NCBI RefSeq assembly: GCF_007748175.1
Contig: NZ_CP037422.1
Span: 6,588,334 to 6,652,333 of the forward strand
Source: Gimesia aquarii
GTDB lineage: Bacteria; Planctomycetota; Planctomycetia; Planctomycetales; Planctomycetaceae
DNA: 64,000 nt
Reading direction: 5' to 3'
The notes beneath the pieces were generated by a model, which saw nothing but the letters and a program-made list of their open reading frames with translations, was not told where the DNA came from and did not search any database. Positions 9,977 through 19,809 of this stretch are shown here, piece after piece (position 1 is the first letter of the stretch; each line of letters opens with the position of its first letter). Made by a program: the position numbers and the translations under genes.

Positions 9977-10313
9977 TGAATTCAAAAAAACTTTGTGTAC
10001 AACCTGTATTTTCGATACAGATATGATTTGCTTTAAACGTTGAAAACACGATCTTCTCAATGATCTCTCCAAGATAGGCTAAAATAAGGCTTTCCCACCT
10101 GCCGTATGCGAGTAAAATGAGTGAAACACACTAAAATTTTAGCGCTGGTAACTTGCATCGTGTTTTGAAGTAATTCCTCCCATTTACAGCCCTTCTTCGA
10201 TTGGAAGGAAACCCCTGTAATTTATTGATTTATGGTCGCAAAGTCCTATCTCAGGCATTACGATAGAGTTAACGGAACTATCTGCGCCCTGCAGTGTTTA
10301 CCTTTGTAGAAAG
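9977..10313. other. Intergenic gap, no gene seen
   Basis: About 340 bases between purL and the MoxR operon. A small hairpin, CTGTAT-TTTCG-ATACAG (10004-10020), lies just after purL but lacks a T-run, so it is at best a weak terminator. The promoter of the MoxR operon should lie here; I cannot identify -35/-10 boxes with confidence. Confidence 0.5.
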
Positions 10314-10325
10314 GTGTTAAAACGG

Positions 10326-11402
10326 ATGTCGGAAACGAATCATCATACAAATGACTCTCATGAATTTGAGATTACTCAGGAATCGATCGATAAGCTTAGT
10401 TCTGCCTATCAACAGATTCATGGGCAGATGTCGAAAGTTATCGTTGGACAGGATCAGGTCGTAGAACAACTCCTGATTGCCCTTTTTAGTCGAGGTCATT
10501 GTTTGCTTGAAGGTGTCCCCGGCCTGGCTAAAACACTGATGGTCAGTACTTTGGCACAAAGTCTGTCGATGTCGTTTAGCCGCATCCAATTCACCCCGGA
10601 CTTGATGCCCGCAGATATCACAGGAACAGACGTCTTACAGGAAAATCGAGAAACAGGCGAACGGGAGTTTCGATTCATCCCAGGCCCCTTATTTCATAAT
10701 GTTATTCTGGCAGACGAAATTAACCGCACACCTCCGAAGACACAGGCTGCCTTACTGGAGGCCATGCAGGAGCACCAAGTCAGTGTCGGCCAGACGCGGC
10801 ACGTACTCAGTGATCCGTTTTTTGTATTAGCTACGCAAAATCCCATCGAACAGGAAGGTACCTATTCGTTGCCGGAAGCTCAACAAGACCGCTTTATGTT
10901 TAAAGTCTATGTACGATATCCCACATTTGAAGAAGAACGCCAAATAGCCAGACAAACAACTTCTGCGACAAATGAAAAAATTGAGCATGTATTAAATGCA
11001 GTAGATGTTCTGGAGATCCAAAAAATCGTCCGTCAAGTTCCTGTTTCAGACCACGTGATTGATTATGCTCTGGCGCTAGTCAGGCAAACCAGAGTGAATG
11101 AGCCAGGTACTCCCGATTTCATCAACGAATGGCTCAGCTGGGGTGCCGGGCCCCGCGCTGTACAAAATCTGTTATTAGGCGGAAAAACAAGAGCATTACT
11201 GAATGGTCATACGCACGTCTCTACTGAAGATATCAGCGCTTTAGCGGCACCTGTATTACGACATCGAATCGTAACGAACTTCTCAGCCGAGTCGGAAGGA
11301 ATTTCTTCAGATCGTGTAATTGAGAGACTGATTGACGAGACTCCGTCTAAGGAAGGCGAACTGACGAGTGACCCAAGATTACAGAAAATATTTGCTGCCT
11401 GA
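10326..11402 (+). CDS. MoxR family AAA+ ATPase
   Basis: About 358 residues from the ATG at 10326. An in-frame GTG at 10314 would add four residues, but AAAGG just upstream of that GTG is better spaced for the ATG. Counting from the GTG, Walker A is GVPGLAKT (residues 67-74) and Walker B is VILADE (130-135), followed by the MoxR-typical [20 protein letters not shown] and the sensor phrase [20 protein letters not shown]. MoxR ATPases act as chaperones that assemble or activate partner complexes, usually VWA-domain proteins. That fits the downstream order DUF58, BatA-like, VWA protein. The reading frame overlaps the next gene by 35 bases, which suggests translational coupling. Cytoplasmic. Very secure family assignment; client unknown. 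Confidence 0.95.
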   Translation: MSETNHHTNDSHEFEITQESIDKLSSAYQQIHGQMSKVIVGQDQVVEQLLIALFSRGHCLLEGVPGLAKTLMVSTLAQSLSMSFSRIQFTPDLMPADITGTDVLQENRETGEREFRFIPGPLFHNVILADEINRTPPKTQAALLEAMQEHQVSVGQTRHVLSDPFFVLATQNPIEQEGTYSLPEAQQDRFMFKVYVRYPTFEEERQIARQTTSATNEKIEHVLNAVDVLEIQKIVRQVPVSDHVIDYALALVRQTRVNEPGTPDFINEWLSWGAGPRAVQNLLLGGKTRALLNGHTHVSTEDISALAAPVLRHRIVTNFSAESEGISSDRVIERLIDETPSKEGELTSDPRLQKIFAA

Positions 11403-12279
11403 AGCAATTTCCCGAATTTCTCGATTGGAAATTCGGGCGCGTTCAATTGTCGAGGGATTCCTGTCTGGATTGCACCGTAGTCCTTTTTTTGGTCAATCGG
11501 TGGAATTTGCTCAACACCGTGAGTACGCACCTGGAGATGATGCACGGAATATTGACTGGAAGGTCTGGTCAAAAACAGATAAATACTACATCAAACAGTA
11601 TGAAGAGGATACTAATTTAAGAACAACATTATTAGTTGATGTCAGTGAATCGATGCGGTTTGGTACAGGACCTCTCAACAAATATGAATATGGCTGTACG
11701 GCAGCCGCCGCTCTGGCATATCTCCTGTTGAAGCAACAGGATGCCGTTGGTTTGATTACATTTGATGATGCCATTCGTTCCAAAGTCCAGGCATTAAGTA
11801 AGCGAAACCACTTAAATTCCCTGCTCACTGCATTGGCTACAGAAAAACCTGCTCAAAAAACTGACATTTTCGACGTATTAAAAGAGGTCGCCGAAACTCG
11901 GTCGAAAAAAGGAACCATCGTTCTCATTTCTGACCTGTTTGTGAACCGGGAAAGCCTGTTTAAAGGCTTAAGACTATTACAATATCGGGGACACGATGTG
12001 ATGCTCTTGCATATTCTGGATGACGAGGAACTCGATTTCAGTTATGCAGGCACAACTCGCTTTGAAGGGATGGAAGAGACCGGCGAACTTGTATGTGATC
12101 CTCGTTCTTTAAGAGAAGGATACCTCGACGCAATGCATGATTTTTTAAATGAAATCAGAAGGCGTTGTGCCAAAAATAAATTTGACTATCAAACAATACG
12201 AACCAGTGAATATTTAGACGCAGCTTTAGCACATTATCTCAACCATCGAATTGGTATGCAACAATCCATTAGACAATAA
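11368..12279 (+). CDS. DUF58 domain protein (VWA-like, MoxR partner)
   Basis: 303 residues with a GTG start inside the end of the MoxR gene; GGAAGG lies 11 bases upstream. The family signature is present: [20 protein letters not shown] (residues 50-69), followed by a VWA-like domain whose MIDAS motif is DVSES (residues 91-95). DUF58 proteins are nearly always adjacent to MoxR and are thought to be its VWA-type partner in bacterial aerotolerance (Bat) and similar envelope loci. No membrane segment is obvious, so it is probably cytoplasmic. The 35-base out-of-frame overlap with the MoxR gene implies coordinated stoichiometry. The start could be slightly further in, but the region [18 protein letters not shown] is typical of the family N-terminus, so the chosen start is reasonable. 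Confidence 0.93.
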   Translation: MTQDYRKYLLPEAISRISRLEIRARSIVEGFLSGLHRSPFFGQSVEFAQHREYAPGDDARNIDWKVWSKTDKYYIKQYEEDTNLRTTLLVDVSESMRFGTGPLNKYEYGCTAAAALAYLLLKQQDAVGLITFDDAIRSKVQALSKRNHLNSLLTALATEKPAQKTDIFDVLKEVAETRSKKGTIVLISDLFVNRESLFKGLRLLQYRGHDVMLLHILDDEELDFSYAGTTRFEGMEETGELVCDPRSLREGYLDAMHDFLNEIRRRCAKNKFDYQTIRTSEYLDAALAHYLNHRIGMQQSIRQ

Positions 12280-12338
12280 GCACTCCCTCAACTTCAGACC
12301 TTAACAAGCTTTAACTCAAGTAACTGATAACGCATCTT

Positions 12339-14606
12339 ATGGAAACATGGTTAACACAACATTTTGTGAATTCCACGCTGGTCTACGCCGGTGCGTTGAT
12401 GGTTGCTGCGCCTATTATCATTCATTTAATTAATCGCTTTCAATACAAACGTGTTCAATTTGCAGCAATGGAATTTCTGTTGCAAAGCCAGCAGACGAAT
12501 CAAAGGCGAGTATTGCTCGAACAATTACTGCTCTTGTTGCTACGAATTCTGCTGATTATCTGCCTGTTATTATTGATTGCGCGACTGATTCTCGATCCTA
12601 ATCAATTATCGATGTTTCGAGGTGCGAAATCACATCACGTGATCTTACTGGATGATAGTGGATCCATGCAAAATGTCTGGGGAGAGCAGACTGCCTTTAA
12701 CGAAGGCCTACAGGTGATCCGTAAAATAGTAGCAGAAGGAACAAATCGCCCAGATACAGAAAAATTGTCTCTGATCGTGCTCTCTCGTGCCAATGCACCG
12801 CTTTTTTTACAAAGAGACATTAATGAAGAACTCATCAATGAATTGGACGCAAAGCTGACTAATCTTAATTGTTCACACCAGAGCCTCGATCTGAATCAAG
12901 GTTTAGAGGCGGCTACGGAATTGCTCAATGAAGACCGTGCTGTGATCCAAACCCTCCATTTGATTTCTGACTTCAGAAAGTCAGACTGGCAGGATAAAAA
13001 GGGCATTGCCTCCACCATCGAAGATTTAAGTAATGATGATATCGCAATAAACTTGATTAAAACGGTTCCGGATTCTCAACCGAATCTGGCAATTACTGAG
13101 CTTTCTGGCGCAACCGAAATGGCTGCCGTTGATATTCCTCTGCGCTTAAAAGTCAGCATTAAAAATTTTGGCGATCAGGTCGTTGAGGATGTGCGTGTTG
13201 CCGCATTTGTTGATAATAATAAGCTACCGATGAGTATTGTCTTTGATAAAATAGAAGCGGGAAGTGAGATCTCCCAAGACTTTGACGTTGTTTTTAATAA
13301 GCCCCATTTACATCAAGTCAATGTCAGTCTGACAAATGATGTACTTGCCGGCGATAATGAACGATTTCTGGCCATTAATGTCAAACCTTCAAATCCCGTA
13401 TTAATCATCGATGGTAATCCCTCAGGTAACGAGTGGATGTATATTCAAACGGCGATTGCTCCCGATATGGCGACCACTGGTTTTGCGCCGTCTGTTGAAA
13501 GCGTAGACTACCTTCGCAGACATGCCTTAGATCAATTTAAAAACATTTATCTGCTGAATGTTGCCGAACTTCCACTCGATGCGATCACCCCTTTAGAAGA
13601 GTTTGTCTCAACGGGTGGAGGCTTAATCTGGTTCGTTGGCCCTTCAATCCAGCCAGCCTTTTATAACGATAAGCTATATAAAAATGGGAACGGACTCTTT
13701 CCTGCCCCGCTAGAACCATCGCCTCGAGAGTTACCGGCGCGAGAAACCAATTCCACTGTGGATATGCAAGTCAGTGATCACCCTCTCTTTTCCGTATTTG
13801 CAGGTCAGGACAATCCACTCATTGAAGCAGTCACAATTTCAAAATATTTCCCTCTTTCACAGAGATGGCTGCAAACAAAATCACAAAATGTATCAGGCGT
13901 TAATGTGATCGCCACGCTTAGAAATCAAGAACCATTTATCATTGAACATCGGTTTGGTAAAGGGCGAATTATCACTTGTCTAACATCAGCAGGTCCCTTA
14001 CTTTCGAATGAAGGCGAACCCTGGAACTCCTGGGCACTCAACCCGAGCTATATTGTGTTTCAATTGGAACTGCAAAAATACCTGGTCCAATCTCAATCCC
14101 ACGAACAAGCACAAATTGTTGGCGATCCGATTGCATTTTCTCTCGACGCCTCGTTGTACTCTGATGAGATTCAAATCCAAACACCCACTTCCGAGGGCGA
14201 AAGAACCATCAGGCTCATAGCATCTCCTAAACAAATCACAGATGCGGCACAGAATGGTTTGTTACAGTTAATAACCACTTACCGAGAAACAGATCAACCC
14301 GGCGTCTATTCCGTTCAATTGAAACGACAAGATCAAACAGTTGAACAAAAAATGTACGCGTATAACTTCCCAGTGACAGAAAGTAATCTGGAGTTGACAG
14401 CTTCGGATGACTTAATCAAGCAGCTTGGAAATAATCCACAAATCCAAATTCAGGAACCGGGAGAGTTCCAATGGATTCAAGGACAAGAAGCAGGCCGGGA
14501 AATTACGAATACTATTTTAATACTCCTGTTTCTTTTACTAATTTGTGAACAGCTATTGGCCTATAGGTTAAGCTATCACCCTAAAGTAGTGAGTGCTGTT
14601 GCATGA
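12339..14606 (+). CDS. BatA-like membrane protein with VWA and glutamine-amidotransferase-like domains (locus 1)
   Basis: 755 residues. Residues 1-85 are the BatA N-terminal domain: two membrane helices (about 13-31 and 62-84) around the conserved HLINRFQYKRVQFAAMEFLL. A VWA domain follows with an intact metal-ion-dependent adhesion motif, DDSGS (105-109). Next come a beta-sandwich segment and, near residue 353, a class I glutamine-amidotransferase-like fold starting with VLIIDGNPSGNEW; no catalytic Cys-His-Glu triad is evident. A final helix lies at about 724-744. The VWA domain is probably periplasmic. The stop overlaps the next start (ATGA), so the two proteins are translationally coupled. 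It is paralogous to the gene at 54624. The role is probably a membrane complex activated by the upstream MoxR ATPase; this is inferred from context. Confidence 0.9.
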   Translation: METWLTQHFVNSTLVYAGALMVAAPIIIHLINRFQYKRVQFAAMEFLLQSQQTNQRRVLLEQLLLLLLRILLIICLLLLIARLILDPNQLSMFRGAKSHHVILLDDSGSMQNVWGEQTAFNEGLQVIRKIVAEGTNRPDTEKLSLIVLSRANAPLFLQRDINEELINELDAKLTNLNCSHQSLDLNQGLEAATELLNEDRAVIQTLHLISDFRKSDWQDKKGIASTIEDLSNDDIAINLIKTVPDSQPNLAITELSGATEMAAVDIPLRLKVSIKNFGDQVVEDVRVAAFVDNNKLPMSIVFDKIEAGSEISQDFDVVFNKPHLHQVNVSLTNDVLAGDNERFLAINVKPSNPVLIIDGNPSGNEWMYIQTAIAPDMATTGFAPSVESVDYLRRHALDQFKNIYLLNVAELPLDAITPLEEFVSTGGGLIWFVGPSIQPAFYNDKLYKNGNGLFPAPLEPSPRELPARETNSTVDMQVSDHPLFSVFAGQDNPLIEAVTISKYFPLSQRWLQTKSQNVSGVNVIATLRNQEPFIIEHRFGKGRIITCLTSAGPLLSNEGEPWNSWALNPSYIVFQLELQKYLVQSQSHEQAQIVGDPIAFSLDASLYSDEIQIQTPTSEGERTIRLIASPKQITDAAQNGLLQLITTYRETDQPGVYSVQLKRQDQTVEQKMYAYNFPVTESNLELTASDDLIKQLGNNPQIQIQEPGEFQWIQGQEAGREITNTILILLFLLLICEQLLAYRLSYHPKVVSAVA

Positions 14607-17050
14607 GTTTTTTTTCTCTCATTTCTGATTCATTGATCTTGGCCGTAGACGAAACAACTGCGTTTCGTTCGATCGAGTATGATACGCCCGAATCAGGCTG
14701 GGGGTGGATGCTGCTACTTTCTGGCCTGATTTTTGTTTTGATTCTCTCTTTCCGGACTTCCTGGAAAGACTCCTTCCAGCTCTCTCTTCCATGGCGTTGC
14801 TGGTTAATTGGATTAAGACTCAGCGTATTACTTGCTTTGATGATCATCGTGTTCAATCCACATGAACGAACTCAGAAAATGTCATTTCGTCCATCTCGAG
14901 TAGCGGTATTGATTGATACTTCTCTCTCGATGCGGCATCCGAATCAAAATGTGCCCCTGAATTCAAGCTCTCCCGCGAATCGCATGGTTTCCAGTCGTAT
15001 GCAGGCTGTGGAAAAACTACTGGCTGAATCACCATTAATTACAGACCTGCAAAAGAAGCATCAAGTCAGCGTTTACACATTCGATCAAAAATTAACTGGG
15101 CCACATCATGTCTTTCAAAGAGAGCAAGCTACAAAAATAGCCAATAACGAAAATGCCGAAACTAAAACGATATCCCAAATCGATTGGAACAGCCTCTTAC
15201 AACCTCAAGGACTAGAGACAAGATTGGGAGAATTACTGGGACAGTTAATTCGAGAAATCAATGGGTCTACTCTTTCTGGGATCATTATTGCCACAGATGG
15301 TGCTTCGAACGCAGGTACTGATTTACTTAGTGCTAATGAAACAGCAAAGGAGTCAAAGGTTCGCCTGATCACATTCGGCGTCGGGAGTCCCACGAAACCA
15401 GCGAATGTACAAGTCTCAAAAATTATTGCTCCCACAGATGTGCAATTTGGTGACAGTTTCGAAATCACTGCGCTCCTGCAAGCAGTCGGAATGCCGGGCA
15501 AAAACATTACAATTGAATTATTGAAAAAACTAGAGGGAGAAGCACAGCCCACAGTCGTCGAGTCGCGCGATATTCTCCTGCCCACAGAAGAAGGGCTTCC
15601 TCTTGATGTGAAATTTGAACGCATCCCCAGTGAAGAAGGCGAAATCAGTTATGTGATTCGAGTGCGGGGAAATCAACTGGTACAAGATGCCAATACAATG
15701 GACAATGAGCTGGAACATACAGTCAATGTTTTCAGTCGTCCAACAAAAGTGCTGATCATAGCCGGCGGGCCAATGCGTGACTACCGTTTTGCACGCACGA
15801 TGCTCTTTCGACATCCTTCTATCAAGTCAGATGTCTGGTTACAAACAGCGTCTCCTGGTGTCTCTCAGGATGCGGACCAGATGTTATTTGAATTCCCAGA
15901 ACGAACTGCATTGTTTGAGTATGACGTGATACTTGCCTTCGATGTGAATTGGGAACTGCTTTCACAAGAACAGATGCAAACATTGAATGAATGGGTTGCA
16001 ACCGGAGGCGGGGGAATTGCTCTGGTTGCTGGCGATGTATACACACCTAAGCTTGCCCGGGATATCGAACGATTCGAACCAATTCTCGACCTATATCCCG
16101 TAGCAATCAATTCGTTTGTGCGTGATTACCTTGATGAAGAAGCGACTCAAATCCGCAGAATTGAGTGGACTCAAGCAGGCCTGGATATCGGTTTTCTCAT
16201 GTTGACCGATGATCCGGCGACGTCTAAACAGTTATGGGAAAATTTCCCTGGTATGTACCGGTGCTATCCTTCTAATGGTGCCAAAGCTGCCGCTACCGTC
16301 TATGCCTATTTCCCTGACCCCAAAACACAGACTGAATTCGGTTTCCCAATATTGATGGCATCCCAATATTACGGCGAAGGTCGTTGCTTTTATCTGGGTA
16401 GCCCGGAACTTTGGCGTCTACGATCGATTGAAGAAGATTACTATGATCGTTTCTGGACGAAGCTTATCCGAAATATCGGGCAAGGGCGTACCAAAAGAGG
16501 TACCAAACGAGGCACATTAGTTTTAGAACGAGACGAATACTTACTTGGTCAAACCGTTTCTGTGCGTGCGAGATTACTTAATCCTGAATTTAAACCTTTG
16601 ATTCAGGAGTCTGTACCGATGGAAGTTACAGATCCACGCGGAAGACTTTTAGTTCCTAACTTATTATTAATGCATGATCGAAACCGACCGGGAGAGTATT
16701 TTACCAGTTTCCGCGCGAGTCTTGCAGGGAAATATCGCTTCAAAATCATCGTTCCCAATTCGAAAGGACAAACTGTTGAAGGAAACCTCTCAGTTTTATT
16801 GCCCCGGCTGGAAGATGAATCTCTGAGCCAGAATATAAAAGGACTCAAAGAATTGTCCCTCGATACGGGCGGCACTTATCTTGCTATTGGCGAAGCAGCA
16901 CAGATTCCGGCACTCTTACCTGATCTAGGGGAAGAGTTTTTAGTAGACGAACGCCTGAAAACCCTCTGGGATCAACAATGGGTTTTCTTTCTGTTAACCG
17001 GACTTTTGGCAACAGAGTGGCTTACTAGAAAGCTATTTAAATTGTCATAA
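14603..17050 (+). CDS. VWA / glutamine-amidotransferase-like membrane protein (locus 1)
   Basis: 815 residues. There are two membrane helices near residues 32-50 and 64-86, then a VWA domain with MIDAS motif DTSLS (105-109) and a long extracytoplasmic region. A GATase1-like Rossmann fold begins near residue 382 with VLIIAGGPMRDYRFARTML and contains the phrase LNEWVATGGGGIALVAG. The C-terminus ends in a membrane helix with the pattern LWDQQWVFFLLTG followed by EWLTRKL. The protein at 56911 ends with the same pattern (LWDHWFILVLIMG, then EWAIRKL), so the two are paralogues. Start and stop overlaps (ATGA) couple it to the BatA-like gene. The function of this family is not established; it probably forms a complex with its neighbours in the cytoplasmic membrane. 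Confidence 0.85.
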   Translation: MSFFSLISDSLILAVDETTAFRSIEYDTPESGWGWMLLLSGLIFVLILSFRTSWKDSFQLSLPWRCWLIGLRLSVLLALMIIVFNPHERTQKMSFRPSRVAVLIDTSLSMRHPNQNVPLNSSSPANRMVSSRMQAVEKLLAESPLITDLQKKHQVSVYTFDQKLTGPHHVFQREQATKIANNENAETKTISQIDWNSLLQPQGLETRLGELLGQLIREINGSTLSGIIIATDGASNAGTDLLSANETAKESKVRLITFGVGSPTKPANVQVSKIIAPTDVQFGDSFEITALLQAVGMPGKNITIELLKKLEGEAQPTVVESRDILLPTEEGLPLDVKFERIPSEEGEISYVIRVRGNQLVQDANTMDNELEHTVNVFSRPTKVLIIAGGPMRDYRFARTMLFRHPSIKSDVWLQTASPGVSQDADQMLFEFPERTALFEYDVILAFDVNWELLSQEQMQTLNEWVATGGGGIALVAGDVYTPKLARDIERFEPILDLYPVAINSFVRDYLDEEATQIRRIEWTQAGLDIGFLMLTDDPATSKQLWENFPGMYRCYPSNGAKAAATVYAYFPDPKTQTEFGFPILMASQYYGEGRCFYLGSPELWRLRSIEEDYYDRFWTKLIRNIGQGRTKRGTKRGTLVLERDEYLLGQTVSVRARLLNPEFKPLIQESVPMEVTDPRGRLLVPNLLLMHDRNRPGEYFTSFRASLAGKYRFKIIVPNSKGQTVEGNLSVLLPRLEDESLSQNIKGLKELSLDTGGTYLAIGEAAQIPALLPDLGEEFLVDERLKTLWDQQWVFFLLTGLLATEWLTRKLFKLS

Positions 17051-17110
17051 ATAATACTCGTTATAAAAGAAATTTAGTTTAACTCAATCACGTCAGCGTT
17101 AAGTAAAAGA

Positions 17111-19594
17111 ATGAACGAACCGTCTAATTCATCAATACCCCATGAAATCACAAACCTGTTGAACAGGTTAAATAAGAAAATACGTAGATACATTCTGCTT
17201 GAAGGAACCGCCAGACTGCTGGCAGTCATTGGTCTCATCTTTTGGTTCAGCTTTATTGTCGATTGGGTTTACTTTCAACTCAGCCATCTTGAACTACCCA
17301 TCTGGTTTCGTGCTTCCTACATTCTCATTTCACTGACTGCGATCCTCGTTCTGTCTGGCAGCTTCATCTTCTTGCGGCTCATGAAAAGAATGAAACGAAA
17401 AGCATTGGCTCTGGTATTGGAAAAACGTTTTCCGGAACTAAATGATCGATTGGCTACAGCGATCGAATTGAATGAAGACAACAGACCACAAAACGCTTTA
17501 ACGCAAGCGATGTTGGCAAGAACAGTGAAAGAAGTTGCGCAAGGCAGCCAGCAACTTCCATTGGAAGATGTATTTGATAAACGCCCGTTAAGGCGCGCTG
17601 TTTTCGGGGCCTTTGCGTTATTTATTTCGATTCTTAGCCTGGCGGTCATTAACCAACCTGCCATGGCTCGTTGGGCTAAGGGGTATCTCGAACTGCAAAG
17701 CGATTACTGGAATCGTGAGACTGGTCTCATTGTGAAAGTGATTGCTCAACCCGGTGATCGAATCAAAGAGTTCCAGGATCTTTCGTATAAACATGGTCTT
17801 GGTAATGACCTGACACTGTTGGTAGAGACCGTTGACAGCACCAAAGCCCCCGAACGTGTGCAGTTGACGTACCGCATGCAGAACGGTCGTGGGGGTGGAC
17901 GAACCGTAATGTCGCGCATGGGTGAAGGTCGATTTAAACATACCATTACTGATTTATTGGATGGGATTCAGGTCTGGGTCTCCGGAAACGACTTTACAAA
18001 CCCTGAGCCCTACGTTGTTGAAGTTGTTGAAACTCCTGTTCTCGATCAGATTCAATTGGATTGTTATTACCCCAAATACACAGGATTAAACCAGGTTGAT
18101 TCTGATACTGGTAAGCCACTCGCAGACATGCAAAATGTTCAGGGAACACAAATCGCTCTGCCGATTAATACAAAATTTAATATGATTTCGACCGCCAATA
18201 AACCGATCACTCGGTACTCATTTGAAACTGACCAATTGAAGCTCCAGTTAGAACGAAAAACAAAAGATTCGACTACTGAACCCAGTAATTTTCTGGCATG
18301 GAAAAACTCAGACGGAACAGTGATAAATCAGATCGAACTCAATCGATCACACGTTGCTCAGATGATAGACACCAATGGACTCCATTTTCGAATTCCGTTT
18401 GCTTTAACTACTGAAGTGAAACACGAAACCCCTTCTTTGAAAACAAACTCGATTCCGAAAAATATTCCTCTGCTAGCAGATCAACCCATTCGTATCTATT
18501 TGGAAGACGAAGATGGTTTACTGGTAACAGAACCAATTCGACTAAGTATCAATGGCATCGTTGATCAGGCCCCCAAAGTAGACACACAACTAACAGGAAT
18601 CGGTAAGTCGGTTACCCGTAAAGCAATGATTCCGTTGGAGGGGGTCATTACTGATGATTATGGAATTCAGTCTGCTCATTTTGATTTTCTCGTCGATCAG
18701 GAAAAAGACTTCAGGCCGCGTCCTTTCCGTAAGAAGCCAACAGGAAGACCAAAAGAATTTACCCTGCAAAGAAGCGAAAAAAATCGCTGGGAGCGGTTTG
18801 AAGTATTACCACTTGACTTAAAAGTCGGACAAAAATTGAGTCTTACTGTTAAAGCCAAAGACGCCGATAACCTAAGTGGACCACATCAAACTCATGGAGA
18901 AATCTATCACTTTGAAATTGTTACTGATGAAGAGCTACTTTCCCTCCTTTACTCTAAAGAATTAAACCTACGAAAGCGATTTGAGCAAATCTATAAAGAA
19001 GTAAGGCAAACGCGCGATGATCTAAGTCAACGAATCGAACAACTACAACACTCTCAAACAATCAAAGAAAAACAAAAACAAGGACAATCAGACCCCGGAT
19101 GGCAAGCAACACTTGTAGAAATCAGTAATGCGGTTGCTACTTCTGCTGATCGCTCTCTGTATGGGACTCGAAAAAATGCGACTGAGACCGCTTCGGTTGT
19201 CGAGTCATTTCATGATATTCGAGCAGAGCTAGTTAACAATGGTGTTGCAACCACACAAATTCTGGGTCGCATAGATGATAAAATTCTTGAGCCTCTTACC
19301 ATCATCCACCTACAGGATTTCCCTGACGTTGATCAGCAATTAGGACTATTTCGCCTCGCAATCGAAAAAGAAGATAGTCCGTTGCAAGAAATTCAGACAA
19401 GTATTGAGCTTTTGGACGCCATGTTGGTCCGTATGCAGAACGTTCTGAATGAAATGCAGGACTTGTTGGAGTTCCATGAAGCCATTGAGATGCTGAAGAA
19501 TCTGATCGAAAAGGAGAAAGAACTGACAGAAGACACAAAAAAGTTTCGCAAAAACAAACTTTTAGATCGTCTCAAAGGGCTAGGATTGGACTAA
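17111..19594 (+). CDS. Large membrane-anchored coiled-coil protein, DUF4175-like (locus 1)
   Basis: 827 residues. The N-terminal 100 residues contain an amphipathic helix (NRLNKKIRR) and two membrane helices, followed by RFPELNDRLATAIEL. That phrase is matched by TLNERLTSVLEL in the protein at 59629, so the two are paralogues. The next 450 residues are predicted beta-rich and extracytoplasmic, including a third hydrophobic segment near 160-180 and the phrase VITDDYGIQSAHF. The C-terminal 180 residues are a long charged coiled coil. The protein ends without the WGxLP tail found in the other paralogue, and that tail occurs instead on the gene at 21537. The resemblance to DUF4175 is my inference. 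It sits 60 bases after the VWA gene and is presumably in the same operon. Confidence 0.75.
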   Translation: MNEPSNSSIPHEITNLLNRLNKKIRRYILLEGTARLLAVIGLIFWFSFIVDWVYFQLSHLELPIWFRASYILISLTAILVLSGSFIFLRLMKRMKRKALALVLEKRFPELNDRLATAIELNEDNRPQNALTQAMLARTVKEVAQGSQQLPLEDVFDKRPLRRAVFGAFALFISILSLAVINQPAMARWAKGYLELQSDYWNRETGLIVKVIAQPGDRIKEFQDLSYKHGLGNDLTLLVETVDSTKAPERVQLTYRMQNGRGGGRTVMSRMGEGRFKHTITDLLDGIQVWVSGNDFTNPEPYVVEVVETPVLDQIQLDCYYPKYTGLNQVDSDTGKPLADMQNVQGTQIALPINTKFNMISTANKPITRYSFETDQLKLQLERKTKDSTTEPSNFLAWKNSDGTVINQIELNRSHVAQMIDTNGLHFRIPFALTTEVKHETPSLKTNSIPKNIPLLADQPIRIYLEDEDGLLVTEPIRLSINGIVDQAPKVDTQLTGIGKSVTRKAMIPLEGVITDDYGIQSAHFDFLVDQEKDFRPRPFRKKPTGRPKEFTLQRSEKNRWERFEVLPLDLKVGQKLSLTVKAKDADNLSGPHQTHGEIYHFEIVTDEELLSLLYSKELNLRKRFEQIYKEVRQTRDDLSQRIEQLQHSQTIKEKQKQGQSDPGWQATLVEISNAVATSADRSLYGTRKNATETASVVESFHDIRAELVNNGVATTQILGRIDDKILEPLTIIHLQDFPDVDQQLGLFRLAIEKEDSPLQEIQTSIELLDAMLVRMQNVLNEMQDLLEFHEAIEMLKNLIEKEKELTEDTKKFRKNKLLDRLKGLGLD

Positions 19595-19696
19595 AACTCT
19601 AGAGATTAAGCTAAATAATAGATTGAAGGTCTGAGCGATTACCCAAGCCAGAAAAATGTACAAAAAAACACGCTTCGGCCAAAGACAATCACTTGA

Positions 19697-19702
19697 TATA
19701 AT
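19697..19702 (+). promoter_or_regulatory. Possible -10 box TATAAT
   Basis: A perfect TATAAT lies in the 215-base gap before the gene at 19810. The -35 position has only TTCGGC, so this is a weak promoter candidate. If real, it would give the Gln-rich protein gene its own transcript with a leader of about 100 bases. Confidence 0.25.
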
Positions 19703-19809
19703 AATAACAGGGAATTTACGTATGAGTTCTTTAAAGGATCAGCAATTTTACATTTATCCTCCCTTATCAGCTCTGAAATTATTATGAGAATTTTGACGGG
19801 AGAACCCGC

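Noticed and set aside
15205-16110. Reverse-strand frames of 75-140 codons opposite the VWA gene
   Set aside because: They run against a continuous, domain-bearing plus-strand gene and have no start signals.
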